From Gammaproteobacteria bacterium (lineage in GTDB: Bacteria > Pseudomonadota > Gammaproteobacteria > Chromatiales > Chromatiaceae), in assembly GCA_011390365.1 (NCBI GenBank), contig JAABSM010000024.1, positions 1-45,005 on the forward strand: a stretch of 45,005 nucleotides of DNA, in the 5' to 3' direction. A program made the position numbers and the translations under genes. Shown here piece by piece: positions 7,981-16,800 of this stretch; positions within the stretch are counted from its first letter, which is position 1; each line of letters begins with the position of its first letter. The notes under the pieces are model-generated. The model made no database searches. It had not been told where the DNA came from and saw only the letters and a program-made list of their open reading frames with translations.

Positions 7981-10077
7981 ATGTCAGCCTTCGATCACCT
8001 TCACCCGGCGCTCCAGCACCACATCGTCAACAGCCTGGGTTGGGCGTCCCTGCGACCGCTCCAGGAGGCGACCATCGAACCGGTGCTATGCGGTGAGCAT
8101 GCCATCCTGCTGGCGCCCACCGCTGGCGGCAAGACCGAGGCGGCGATCTTTCCCGTGCTCTCTCGCATGCTCTCCGAAAACTGGCGGGGATTGAGCGTCC
8201 TCTATGTCTGCCCCATCAAGGCGCTGCTGAATAACCTAGAGCCGCGACTGGCCCACTACGCCGGTCTGCTGGGCCGCCGCGTCGGCCTCTGGCATGGCGA
8301 TATCTCGCCCTCGCGCAAAGCGAAGATGGCGGGCGATCCGCCGGATATCCTGCTGACCACGCCGGAGTCGCTGGAGGTGATGCTGGTCTCCACCCGCATC
8401 GATCATTGGCGACTCTTCGCCGATCTGCGCTGCGTGATTATCGACGAGGTGCATGCCTTCGCCGGCGACGACCGGGGCTGGCACCTGCTGTATGTGCTGG
8501 AACGGTTGAGCCATATCGCCGGACGCGAGATCCAGCGACTGGGTCTCTCCGCCACCGTCGGCAATCCGCAGGCCCTCTGCGACTGGCTGGCGGAGGGTTG
8601 GCCAAGCCCGCGAAGCGTCATCAACCCGCCCGCCGAGGGCAACGTGGAACCGGAGGTGGAGATCGACTGGGTGGGTAATCTGGACAACGCGGCGCTGGTG
8701 ATCTCCCGCCTGCACCGGGGCGAGAAACGCCTGGTCTTTTGCGACAGCCGCTCGCGGGTGGAAGAGCTGGCGATGCGTCTGCGCAATCTGAAGGTCAATA
8801 CCTTCGTCTCCCATAGCTGCCTGAGCCTGGAGGAGCGTCGCGCCGCCGAGCAGGCCTTCGCCCAGGGCGAGAATTGCGTAATCGTCGCCACCAGTACGCT
8901 GGAACTGGGCATCGACGTCGGCGATCTGGACAGGGTCATCCAGATCGATGCGCCGGCCAGCGTGTCCTCGTTCCTGCAACGTATCGGGCGCACCGGACGC
9001 CGCACCGGCAGCTCACGCAACTGCCTCTTCCTGGCGACCAAACCCGAGGCCTTCCTGCAAGGATTGGCGTTGATGCAGCTATGGTCCGAGGGTTATGTGG
9101 AGCCCATCGAGCCCCCCGCCCTGCCCTTGCACATCTTCGCCCAACAGATCATGGCGCTGACGCTGCAGGAGAAAGGCATCGGTATTGCGGACTGGCCGAA
9201 GTGGTACAGACGGTTTCCTGGCCTGAGGCAAATGACGGAAACGCAGATGCGTGAATCCATTGAATACATGATCGAAAGCGGGATCCTTCACTCCGACCAG
9301 GGCATGCTAGGCATAGGCGAAGCGGGTGAACGCCATTATGGACGCAAAAACTTCATGGAACTCTTGTCCGTATTCACCAGCCCGCCGCTGGTTCGGGTGT
9401 ATCATGGAAAACAGGAGATTGGTGAGGTCCACCAGACCACTTTCGCTATCAAGGACGACGCCCCCCCTGTTCTGACGCTTGGAGGACGCACCTGGCGACT
9501 CAAGCATCTGGACTGGAGTTCCCGCAGGGCTTACGTCGAACCCACAGATTTGCACGGCCGTTCCCAATGGTTGAGTGGAGAGCAGCCGCTGGGCTTCGAA
9601 TTATGCCAGGCGATTCCCCGCGTTCTATGCCAGGAACCCCCTCCCGTTCAGTTGTCGCAACGCGGGAAGGCATTGCTTGAAGAACTCAAAGAACAATACG
9701 AAGGTGTCACCCCCCAAAACACCCTGCTCATGGAAGGCGACGATGGACGCCTTACCTGGTGGACCTTTGCCGGCAAGATTGTCAATGCTGCGCTAGGCCA
9801 ATCTATAGCGCCCTGTGTGAATTCTTTCACCATTGGCGACCTCTACATATCCCTCAGCGGAAACTGTATTGGTTCGGAATTGGCAGATTGCATTATCAAA
9901 AGTCTAAAAAACGCCGGCCGAATCAACGTTTCCCTGGATGAAAAATTCGTTGCCGAACTGAAATTCTCGGAGTGTTTGTCTGGCCCAACTACGGAGCTTG
10001 TTTTGTGCTCTAGATACAACGTAGAAAACCTGGCACGGGTGATAACACATTACCCTATAACAAACATCCATAGTTAA
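7981..10077 (+). CDS. brxHI: BREX Lhr-like DEAD/DEAH helicase BrxHI
   Basis: Superfamily 2 helicase of 698 residues, the last gene of type 2/6 BREX operons. Walker A is APTAGGKTE (45-53), motif II is DEVH (155-158), and motif VI reads QRIGRTGRR (about 331-339), so both RecA-like domains are complete. The rest (about 390-698) is the Lhr-type C-terminal region. The ATG at 7981 gives the standard start; GAGGGG at 7962-7967 is a distant ribosome site. Base composition changes inside the gene: hand-counted 60-base lines in the first half are 57-70% GC, but lines around 9241 and 9841 are 50% and 42%. The 3' part may come from a different source. Helicase activity is inferred from motifs. Confidence 0.85.
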   Translation: MSAFDHLHPALQHHIVNSLGWASLRPLQEATIEPVLCGEHAILLAPTAGGKTEAAIFPVLSRMLSENWRGLSVLYVCPIKALLNNLEPRLAHYAGLLGRRVGLWHGDISPSRKAKMAGDPPDILLTTPESLEVMLVSTRIDHWRLFADLRCVIIDEVHAFAGDDRGWHLLYVLERLSHIAGREIQRLGLSATVGNPQALCDWLAEGWPSPRSVINPPAEGNVEPEVEIDWVGNLDNAALVISRLHRGEKRLVFCDSRSRVEELAMRLRNLKVNTFVSHSCLSLEERRAAEQAFAQGENCVIVATSTLELGIDVGDLDRVIQIDAPASVSSFLQRIGRTGRRTGSSRNCLFLATKPEAFLQGLALMQLWSEGYVEPIEPPALPLHIFAQQIMALTLQEKGIGIADWPKWYRRFPGLRQMTETQMRESIEYMIESGILHSDQGMLGIGEAGERHYGRKNFMELLSVFTSPPLVRVYHGKQEIGEVHQTTFAIKDDAPPVLTLGGRTWRLKHLDWSSRRAYVEPTDLHGRSQWLSGEQPLGFELCQAIPRVLCQEPPPVQLSQRGKALLEELKEQYEGVTPQNTLLMEGDDGRLTWWTFAGKIVNAALGQSIAPCVNSFTIGDLYISLSGNCIGSELADCIIKSLKNAGRINVSLDEKFVAELKFSECLSGPTTELVLCSRYNVENLARVITHYPITNIHS

Positions 10078-10239
10078 CGGTGCATCACGATGGCCAGAGG
10101 CATCGCGATTGAAACAGAACCGTGGTTCCCCCTTTTGACAACTGGCCATCCGCACCACGCAGGATTGATCATCACGTCACGGCAGAGGATGTCGTCACCT
10201 CTTACCCCAGCGGCAGCCACTGATCAAGCGCCCCTAAAA

Positions 10240-10470
10240 ACCACGTCTGGAGCTACTATACGTCTTTCGATTTGAACCTTGGTTCAGATGAGTCCCTGCG
10301 TCGCCGAAATGTTCAGGTTTGCCGGGTGATGGGGAATTAACCACCCTCGTCTGTTGTCCCGGTAGATCACGTCCATCATTCAGAGGCGTTTGCCATGCTT
10401 GAGCCGTATACGGTGAAAGTCGTACGTACGGTTCTGAGGAGAATAGGCTCATGATACACACCTCTGTATG
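10240..10470 (+). mobile_element. Group II intron 3' remnant (domain V and probable VI)
   Basis: Positions 10401-10434 form a 34-base domain V: GAGCCGTATA at the 5' side, an internal GTGAAAGTC and a closing TACGGTTC, matching the group II catalytic hairpin. The following stretch to about 10470 would hold domain VI (GAGG ... CCTC arms). Bases from about 10240 to 10400 resemble intron sequence between the maturase gene and domain V, but the left edge is a guess. No intron-encoded reverse transcriptase remains, so this is a dead fragment. It marks the end of the BREX island. Confidence 0.75.
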
Positions 10471-10996
10471 TCGTTAAAATTCAAAGGAACTTTGTTTCTG
10501 GTTAGGGTGCGACGGTCCCTTGGCAAGGGGCTTTTTTGCGGCACTTTGAACCCGCTCCAGCAACAGGTCCCCTTTATAGTCAAACAAACAACAGAATACA
10601 TAATGTCCAGCATATCGATGTTTTATGGAATAATCATTCGTATGTATTTTGCGCCAAGTGAACAGTAACCGTTCACCGCCTTGGCTGATTTGATCCCTCA
10701 CCCTAGCCCTCTCCCAGCGGGAGAGGGAATTTTTCGGAGGGATGTGAACGGTTACAGTGACCATCCTCTACCTCACTTTCATGTATATCACCCGGAGCTC
10801 AAGGGAACGGTAGACATCCGCACCTGAGAAATCATGGAAGGAAATTTGCTCAAGAAACAAACAAAGCTTGTGTTTGTGTTCTTTGTAATACCATGGCTCG
10901 GTTTGTGGATCATCAAATGAGCCGCAATTATGCAGCTGAGATGGGCGGAAGTCCCAACGAATCAAGGCGCATCGTGATGGGGTGTGCCACCATGGC
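10471..10996. other. Gene-free stretch downstream of the intron remnant
   Basis: No convincing gene. It is richer in AT than its surroundings. It holds a CCCTCTCCC hairpin repeat (separate entry) and a short imperfect palindrome around AAGCTTG near 10865. Short open frames here lack family signals and ribosome sites. It looks like decayed insertion material between the BREX operon and the next core gene. Confidence 0.6.
10665..10755. repeat. CCCTCTCCC hairpin repeat nested in a 12-bp inverted repeat
   Basis: The core hairpin at 10707-10727 has 9-bp arms (CCCTCTCCC/GGGAGAGGG), a 3-base loop and is followed by TTTTT (10730-10734), so it could also act as a terminator. Outer arms GTAACCGTTCAC (10665-10676) and GTGAACGGTTAC (10744-10755) are exact reverse complements. 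Same repeat family as 21012, 36102, 36182, 36342, 44880 and 44944. Confidence 0.75.
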
Positions 10997-13570
10997 TTAA
11001 CTCAATGACATTGCCAACGCGCCCCGCCGTTGTCGCAGATAGGCCTCGAACGCCGCCGCCGGCATGGGTCTGGCGAGGTGGTAGCCTTGGGCGCTGTCGC
11101 ATTGCCGTTCGATGAGAAAGCGCAGTTGCTCGTCGCTCTCGACCCCTTCGGCGCAGACCTCCATACCCAGGCTCTTGGCGAGGGTGATGGTGGAGGTGAC
11201 GATGGCGGCGTCTACCGAGTCTTCGGTGAGTTCGCGGATGAAGGATTGGTCGATCTTGAGGGTGCTGAGGGGGAAGCGCTTGAGGTAGGCGAGGGAGGAG
11301 TAGCCGGTGCCGAAGTCGTCGATGGCGATGGAGATGCCCCGCTCGCGAATCGACTCCATGACGCCAATCGCCTCCTCTACCGAATCCATGAGGATGCTTT
11401 CGGTGATCTCCAGCTCCAGGCAATCCGGGGGCAGTTGTTGGGTTCGCAACATCTCGAGCACCTCGCCGAGCAGGTTGCGCACGCGAAACTGGCGCGCCGA
11501 AAGGTTGACCGCGACCATGAGCCGGCAGCCGAAGCGGGTGTTCCACTCCCGGGTCTGGCGAATCGCTTCGCCGATCACCCAATTGCCCATGGGGACGATC
11601 AGGCCGGTCTCTTCGGCGCAGGGGATGAACTCCCCTGGCGAGACCATGCCGCCCTGCTCCAGCGGCCAGCGCAGCAGCGCCTCCATGCCAACGATGCGCT
11701 GGTCCGATAGCCGGATCTTGGGCTGGTAGTAGAGTTCGAAGACTTGGTCATCTACCGCCCGGTGGAGGTCATGGATGAGGGAGAGGCGATGCTGGGCCTT
11801 GGCGTTCATCTCCTGATGGAAGAAGCGGAAGTCGTTCTTGCCCGCCTCCTTGGCCTGATACATGGCCAGGTCGGCGTGCTTGATCAGCGCTTCGCAGGTG
11901 GCGCCGTCTTCGGGGTAGAGGGCGATGCCGATGCTGGCGCCGACACGCACCTCCCGCTGTTGCAGCCATACCGGTTCCTTGAGGGCATTCAGAATGCGTT
12001 CGGCGAGGGAGCCGATCTGTTCGGGGTGGGCGAAATCTTTAACCAGCACCACGAATTCGTCGCCGCCGAGACGGGCGAGCAGGTCGTCGTCGCGGGCGAC
12101 CCTTTTGAGGCGCGCGGCGACGGCGATCAGCAGGCGGTCGCCGGAGGCGTGGCCGAGGGTGTCGTTGACGTCCTTGAAACCGTCCAGGTCCATGTAGACC
12201 ACGCCGAGCATGCCGCCGCCGCGCTGGCGTTGCCCCAGCTCTCGCTCCAGTTGGGTATGGAAGAGGATGCGGTTGGCGAGGCCGGTAAGGGGATCGAAGT
12301 TGGCCTGCCTCCAGATGATCTCTTCCGTCTTCTTGCGCTCGGTGATGTCGGAGAAGACCGAGACATACTGATCGACGCGTCCCCGGGCGTCGTAGATGGC
12401 GTTGAGGGTCAGCCATTTGGGGTAGACCTTGCCATCCTTGCGCCGGTCCCAGATTTCCCCCTCCCAGTGGCCGGTAGCGCTGAGGGTGCGCCACATCTGC
12501 TGGTAGAAGGCCCGTTCGTGACGCCCCGAAGAGAAGACCTTGGGGTCTTTGCCGCGCACCTCGTCCAGGCTGTAGCCGGTGATGCGGGCAGCGGCGGGGT
12601 TGATCGAGACGATGCGATTGTCGCCGTCGGTGATCACCACCGCCTGGTCCATGGTGTCGAACACCCGGGCGGCGAGCTGGAGCCTGCGCTCCTGTTCGAT
12701 CTGGGCGCTAAGGTCTTCGAAAAAGGCGAAAAAGCGCCCGCCCTGGATCGGTGAGTGGGAGACGATGACCTCTATCGGCCAGTGGCTGCCATCCTTGCGG
12801 CGATGGCGGGTGCGAAAACGGGCGAAGCCGTCGCGGGTAATCTGGCGAATGCGTTCGCGGATCTCCGCCTCATCCTGCTCGGCCTCCAGATCGGCGATGT
12901 GCATCTCCAGCAACTCGTCGCGCGAGTAGCCGGACTGGCGGACATAGGCATCGTTGACCTCATGAATCCGCCCGCTCTCGTCGACCGCCCAGAACCCTAT
13001 CGCCGGGGTATTGATGGCGGCGCGGTAGACCTCCATGCCTTCCTTCAGGGCCAATTCGAAGCGCTTGCGATCGGTGATATCCCGCACTATGCCAAAAAAA
13101 AACCGCGCCCCTTTCAGTCCCAACAGGTGGGCGCTGATCTCGACCGGCATCACCGAGCCATCCTTGCGAACATGGGCCGATTCGAAGGTCAATCGTCCAC
13201 AGCGGGTGATCTGCTCGATGCGCTCCTCCACCCGCGCGGCGAACTCAGGGGTATCCAGCGAGATGACATCACGACCGACGATCTCACTCTTGGCATAATA
13301 CCCAAGACGCTCGTAAAAGGCGGGGTTGCAGTCGATGATGACGCCTTGATGATCCATCACCAAGACCCCATCACTCATGGCGTCAAAAAGGATCGCGTTC
13401 AGATCGTTCAGGGAGTGGAGGATAAGTGGCTGACGAGTATTCAAGGTAATAACGGCCTGTTGCGGGTCTTTGAAGACAGGCTGGGGTTGAGCGATATCGC
13501 TTGCCAACAGGATGCATCTAACGCGGCGAAATCCAACCGACAATCGCGGAAGAATAGCATGGGACCGCAT
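10997..13570 (-). CDS. PAS-PAS-PAS-GGDEF-EAL cyclic-di-GMP signalling protein
   Basis: Soluble bifunctional candidate for making and breaking cyclic-di-GMP; 857 residues from the ATG at 13570. Three PAS domains lie at about 56-166, 175-290 and 300-412 with typical PAS-to-PAS linkers (DITDRKR, DITERKK). The GGDEF domain (about 415-585) has an intact GGDEF at 502-506 and an inhibitory I-site, RDDD, five residues before it. The EAL domain (about 597-850) keeps EALLRW, NLSARQF, LEITES, the DDFGTGYSSL loop and the late EGVES and QGYHLARP motifs. All catalytic residues are present, so both activities are possible. No membrane segment is seen. I prefer 13570 because GGGGTGA stands just upstream; an ATG at 13630 would add 20 residues. 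It is divergent from the haemagglutinin gene. Confidence 0.9.
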   Translation of the reverse strand: MRSHAILPRLSVGFRRVRCILLASDIAQPQPVFKDPQQAVITLNTRQPLILHSLNDLNAILFDAMSDGVLVMDHQGVIIDCNPAFYERLGYYAKSEIVGRDVISLDTPEFAARVEERIEQITRCGRLTFESAHVRKDGSVMPVEISAHLLGLKGARFFFGIVRDITDRKRFELALKEGMEVYRAAINTPAIGFWAVDESGRIHEVNDAYVRQSGYSRDELLEMHIADLEAEQDEAEIRERIRQITRDGFARFRTRHRRKDGSHWPIEVIVSHSPIQGGRFFAFFEDLSAQIEQERRLQLAARVFDTMDQAVVITDGDNRIVSINPAAARITGYSLDEVRGKDPKVFSSGRHERAFYQQMWRTLSATGHWEGEIWDRRKDGKVYPKWLTLNAIYDARGRVDQYVSVFSDITERKKTEEIIWRQANFDPLTGLANRILFHTQLERELGQRQRGGGMLGVVYMDLDGFKDVNDTLGHASGDRLLIAVAARLKRVARDDDLLARLGGDEFVVLVKDFAHPEQIGSLAERILNALKEPVWLQQREVRVGASIGIALYPEDGATCEALIKHADLAMYQAKEAGKNDFRFFHQEMNAKAQHRLSLIHDLHRAVDDQVFELYYQPKIRLSDQRIVGMEALLRWPLEQGGMVSPGEFIPCAEETGLIVPMGNWVIGEAIRQTREWNTRFGCRLMVAVNLSARQFRVRNLLGEVLEMLRTQQLPPDCLELEITESILMDSVEEAIGVMESIRERGISIAIDDFGTGYSSLAYLKRFPLSTLKIDQSFIRELTEDSVDAAIVTSTITLAKSLGMEVCAEGVESDEQLRFLIERQCDSAQGYHLARPMPAAAFEAYLRQRRGALAMSLS

Positions 13571-13832
13571 GAACGTCACCCCGACCCACTCCCGCTTTTC
13601 AGGAAAAATCCACGCCAACCCGCCACTCAAAAGGCGCTAGCCACCACAATTCGATACACTCGCCTTTGTCCCGCGGTCATAACTGCGACACAGCGCAATC
13701 TTGAAACAACCCGTGCTTTACAGAAATTTTCTCGCCCGTTACGATTTATGGGAACGGACCGCAAAGGTTGTACAAACGCCACAAGCCCTGCCCTCCCCCT
13801 GGCATGCCCAATCCCGAGAAGTACCCCGAACC

Positions 13833-16800
13833 ATGAACGAAAACAGACCGACTTCAGGCGGCACAAGCGCGTTTATGCTGGTCATCGGCGGGCTGTTGTG
13901 CCTGGCGCCGCTGGCGTGGGGCGGGGTCGCCACCGACGGCACGCTGGGGGGAGCCGCGACGGCGCTGACCGGACCCGACTACCTGATCGACTCCAGCCTG
14001 GGGGTGCAATCCGGGGGCAACCTCTTCCACAGCTTCGCCGCATTCAGCGTCCGCACCGGCGAGAGCGCCACCTTTACCCACTCCGGGGCGAGCGCCATCG
14101 CCAACGTGATCAGTCGGGTAACCGGGGGCAAGCCGTCCCACATCGACGGCTACCTTGGCTCGGAGATCGCCGGCGCGGATTTCTTCTTCATGAACCCTGC
14201 GGGGGTCTTCTTCGGCCCCGATGCCATGATCGATCTCCCCGCCGCCTTCCATGTCAGCACCGGCCCTTACTTGGGCTTCGCCAATGGCGAACGCTTCCAC
14301 GCCGCGCCATCCGGCGGCGGCGTACTGTCCGCGGACGCCCCCGCCGCGTTCGGTTTCCTGGGAGAAGCGGTGGGCGATATCACGCTGGAAGGGAGTTATG
14401 TGGATTTTCCCGGCCATACCCAGGTGACCCTCGCCGGCGGCGACATCACCATCCGCGACGCGGCGATCAGCACCGCCGGATCCAACGCCGTGCTGGCGGC
14501 GGTCGGGAATGGGGCGGGCGAGATCCCCATCCAGCGCGACTTCGACCCCAGCGGCAGTTTCCCGTTTGACGCCAATGGCTCGCTGGAGATCCTCGGCTCG
14601 GCCCTGGATTGGTCCCTGGGGTGGCTGGAGGAGTCCACCGGCGGCCAGATGATCGTGCGCGCCGGGGATGCGACACTCACCGACTCCGAAATCTTCAACG
14701 ACAACATGGTGCTCGGCGGCATCGCCAGCGGCGGGGTCGACTGGCAGAGCGATACCCTGACCCTGAACGACTCCTCCTTCGCGGCGGAAAACATGGGATC
14801 CGGCCCGGGATCGCTGCTGGGCTTTCGCGTCAATGGGCGTTTTCAGGCCACTGGCAGCTTTATCACCACCGACGCACTCGACGAGGGGGATGCCGGCCTG
14901 ATCGCGATCCATGGAGACAGCGTCGATATTTCGGACAGCTACTTTTCGAGCGGTACCTTCGAGAGCGGAGATGCCGGCGACATCCAGCTGGAGGGGCGCA
15001 GCGAGGTGATGATCCATGACCTTGCCTGGATCAGCAGTGATACCAGGGCCAGCGGCGATGCCGGAAACATCTCGATCAACGGGCCGCGCATCCGCATATC
15101 CGATCTCAGCTATGTCTCGAGCGACACCTGGGGTTCGGGAAACTCAGGCAGTATTCGCCTCGACGCATCCCAGCGGATCACCGTCAGCAACGGCGGCTGG
15201 GTGAGCAGCGACTCCCTCGCCGAGGGTAACGCCGGCAACATCTCCATGCGCGCCAGCCAGGTCCAGATCGAGCAGGACAGCTATATCTCCAGCGACGCCT
15301 ACGCCTCGGGGAATGCCGGCAATATTCGCCTGCAAGGCAGCAGCGGCGTCTCCATCCACAGCGGTTCCTGGGTCAGCAGCGACGCGCTTGCCGTCACCTC
15401 CCCCGCCGGCAATGCCGGGTCGATCAGCCTGCTTGGCGGCGATATCGGCATCAGCGGCGCAAGCCGGGTATCGAGCACCACCGAGGGGCCGGGGCGGGCC
15501 GGCGATATCTCTCTCAACGGCCAGCATGTGCGCATGCAGGGCAGCGTGGTTACCAGCGAGACCACCGGCGGCGGCAGCGCCGGAACCGTGAATGTAACCG
15601 GCCAGTTCCTGAGCATGGATGCCGCCACCCTCTCCAGCGACTCCACCCCTGCCGGCGGTTCGGGCGGCGGCAACGCGGGCGAAATCGACGTCACCATCGC
15701 CGACACCATCACCCTGGGTAACAATAGCCGCATCACCAGCAGCACCAGCGGCAGTGGCGCTTCGGGCATCCTGCGCATCCTCGGCGAGCGCCGAATCGAG
15801 CTGGACGACAGCGCCATCACCACCAACACCTCGGGGTCCGGAAACGCCGGCGACATCTTCGTCACCACCGATCAACTGGCGATGAGCAACGCCCTGATCA
15901 CCAGCGATGCCCTGAGCGGAGGCGCCAGCGCCGGCGACGCGGGGGTGGTGACCATCAACGCCCGCGACAGCCTCACCCTCACCGACGACGCCCGCATCAG
16001 CAGCGAGACCCGCGGCCCCGGGGACGCCGGCAAGGTGGCCATTGATGTCGAGCGGCTGCGCCTGACCGACAGTCGCATCACCAGCGACACCTCCGCTTCC
16101 GGCGTGGCCGGGGGAGTGTCGATTCGCGCCGTCGAATTGGTCCTGGAGGCGGATGGGGTCATCTCCAGCGACTCCCGAGGACCCGGCGACGCGGGTGACG
16201 TAGAGATCTTCACTGCGTCGTTGCTGATCGACGGCGCGAATGGGGCGTGGACCGGCATCTCCAGCAAGGCCGAAGGCGCCGGCGACGGCGGCCGGGTGCT
16301 GGTGGAGGTCTCCGGCGAAGCCCTGCTGCGCAACCGGGGGTTGATCAGCAGCGACGCCCATGCCCAGGGATCGGCCGGGAATGTACGGGTCTCCGCCGCC
16401 GACCTGACGCTACTCGGCGGCGGCATCAGCAGCAGCACCCTCGACACCCGGCGCAGCGACGCCGGCGCCGCCGGTTCGGTGGCGGTCGCGGTGATCAACG
16501 ACCTGCACATGGATAACGCCGGCCACATCACCAGCCAGACCCAGGGTTCCGGCTCGGCGGGTTCCGTTGTGGTCGAAGTCGGCGGCGGCATCCGCCTGTT
16601 CAACCGGTCTCGAATCGCCACCAGCGCCGCCGATCAGTCGTCCGGGGATGCGGGTACCGTGAAGGTCGCCAGCGCCCATCTGACCATCGATGGCGGGGGC
16701 GAGATCACCGGCATCTTCAGCGGCGTTGGCGAACAGAGCAGCGGCAACGCCGGTGCGGTGGAGGTTGCGGTTCAGGAGCAGACCCGCATCTCCGATGCCG

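Noticed and set aside
10468-10668. 66-codon frame after the intron remnant
   Set aside because: Low-information sequence, no ribosome site; probably decayed DNA.
12755-14569. Long open frame on the plus strand across the GGDEF-EAL and tpsA genes
   Set aside because: It is antisense to one strong gene and out of frame with another, has a low-complexity Arg/Pro end and no family motif.
15000-15420. Regular short repeats that look array-like
   Set aside because: They are 28-codon beta-helix repeats of a coding gene; there are no identical repeats with unique spacers, so not CRISPR.
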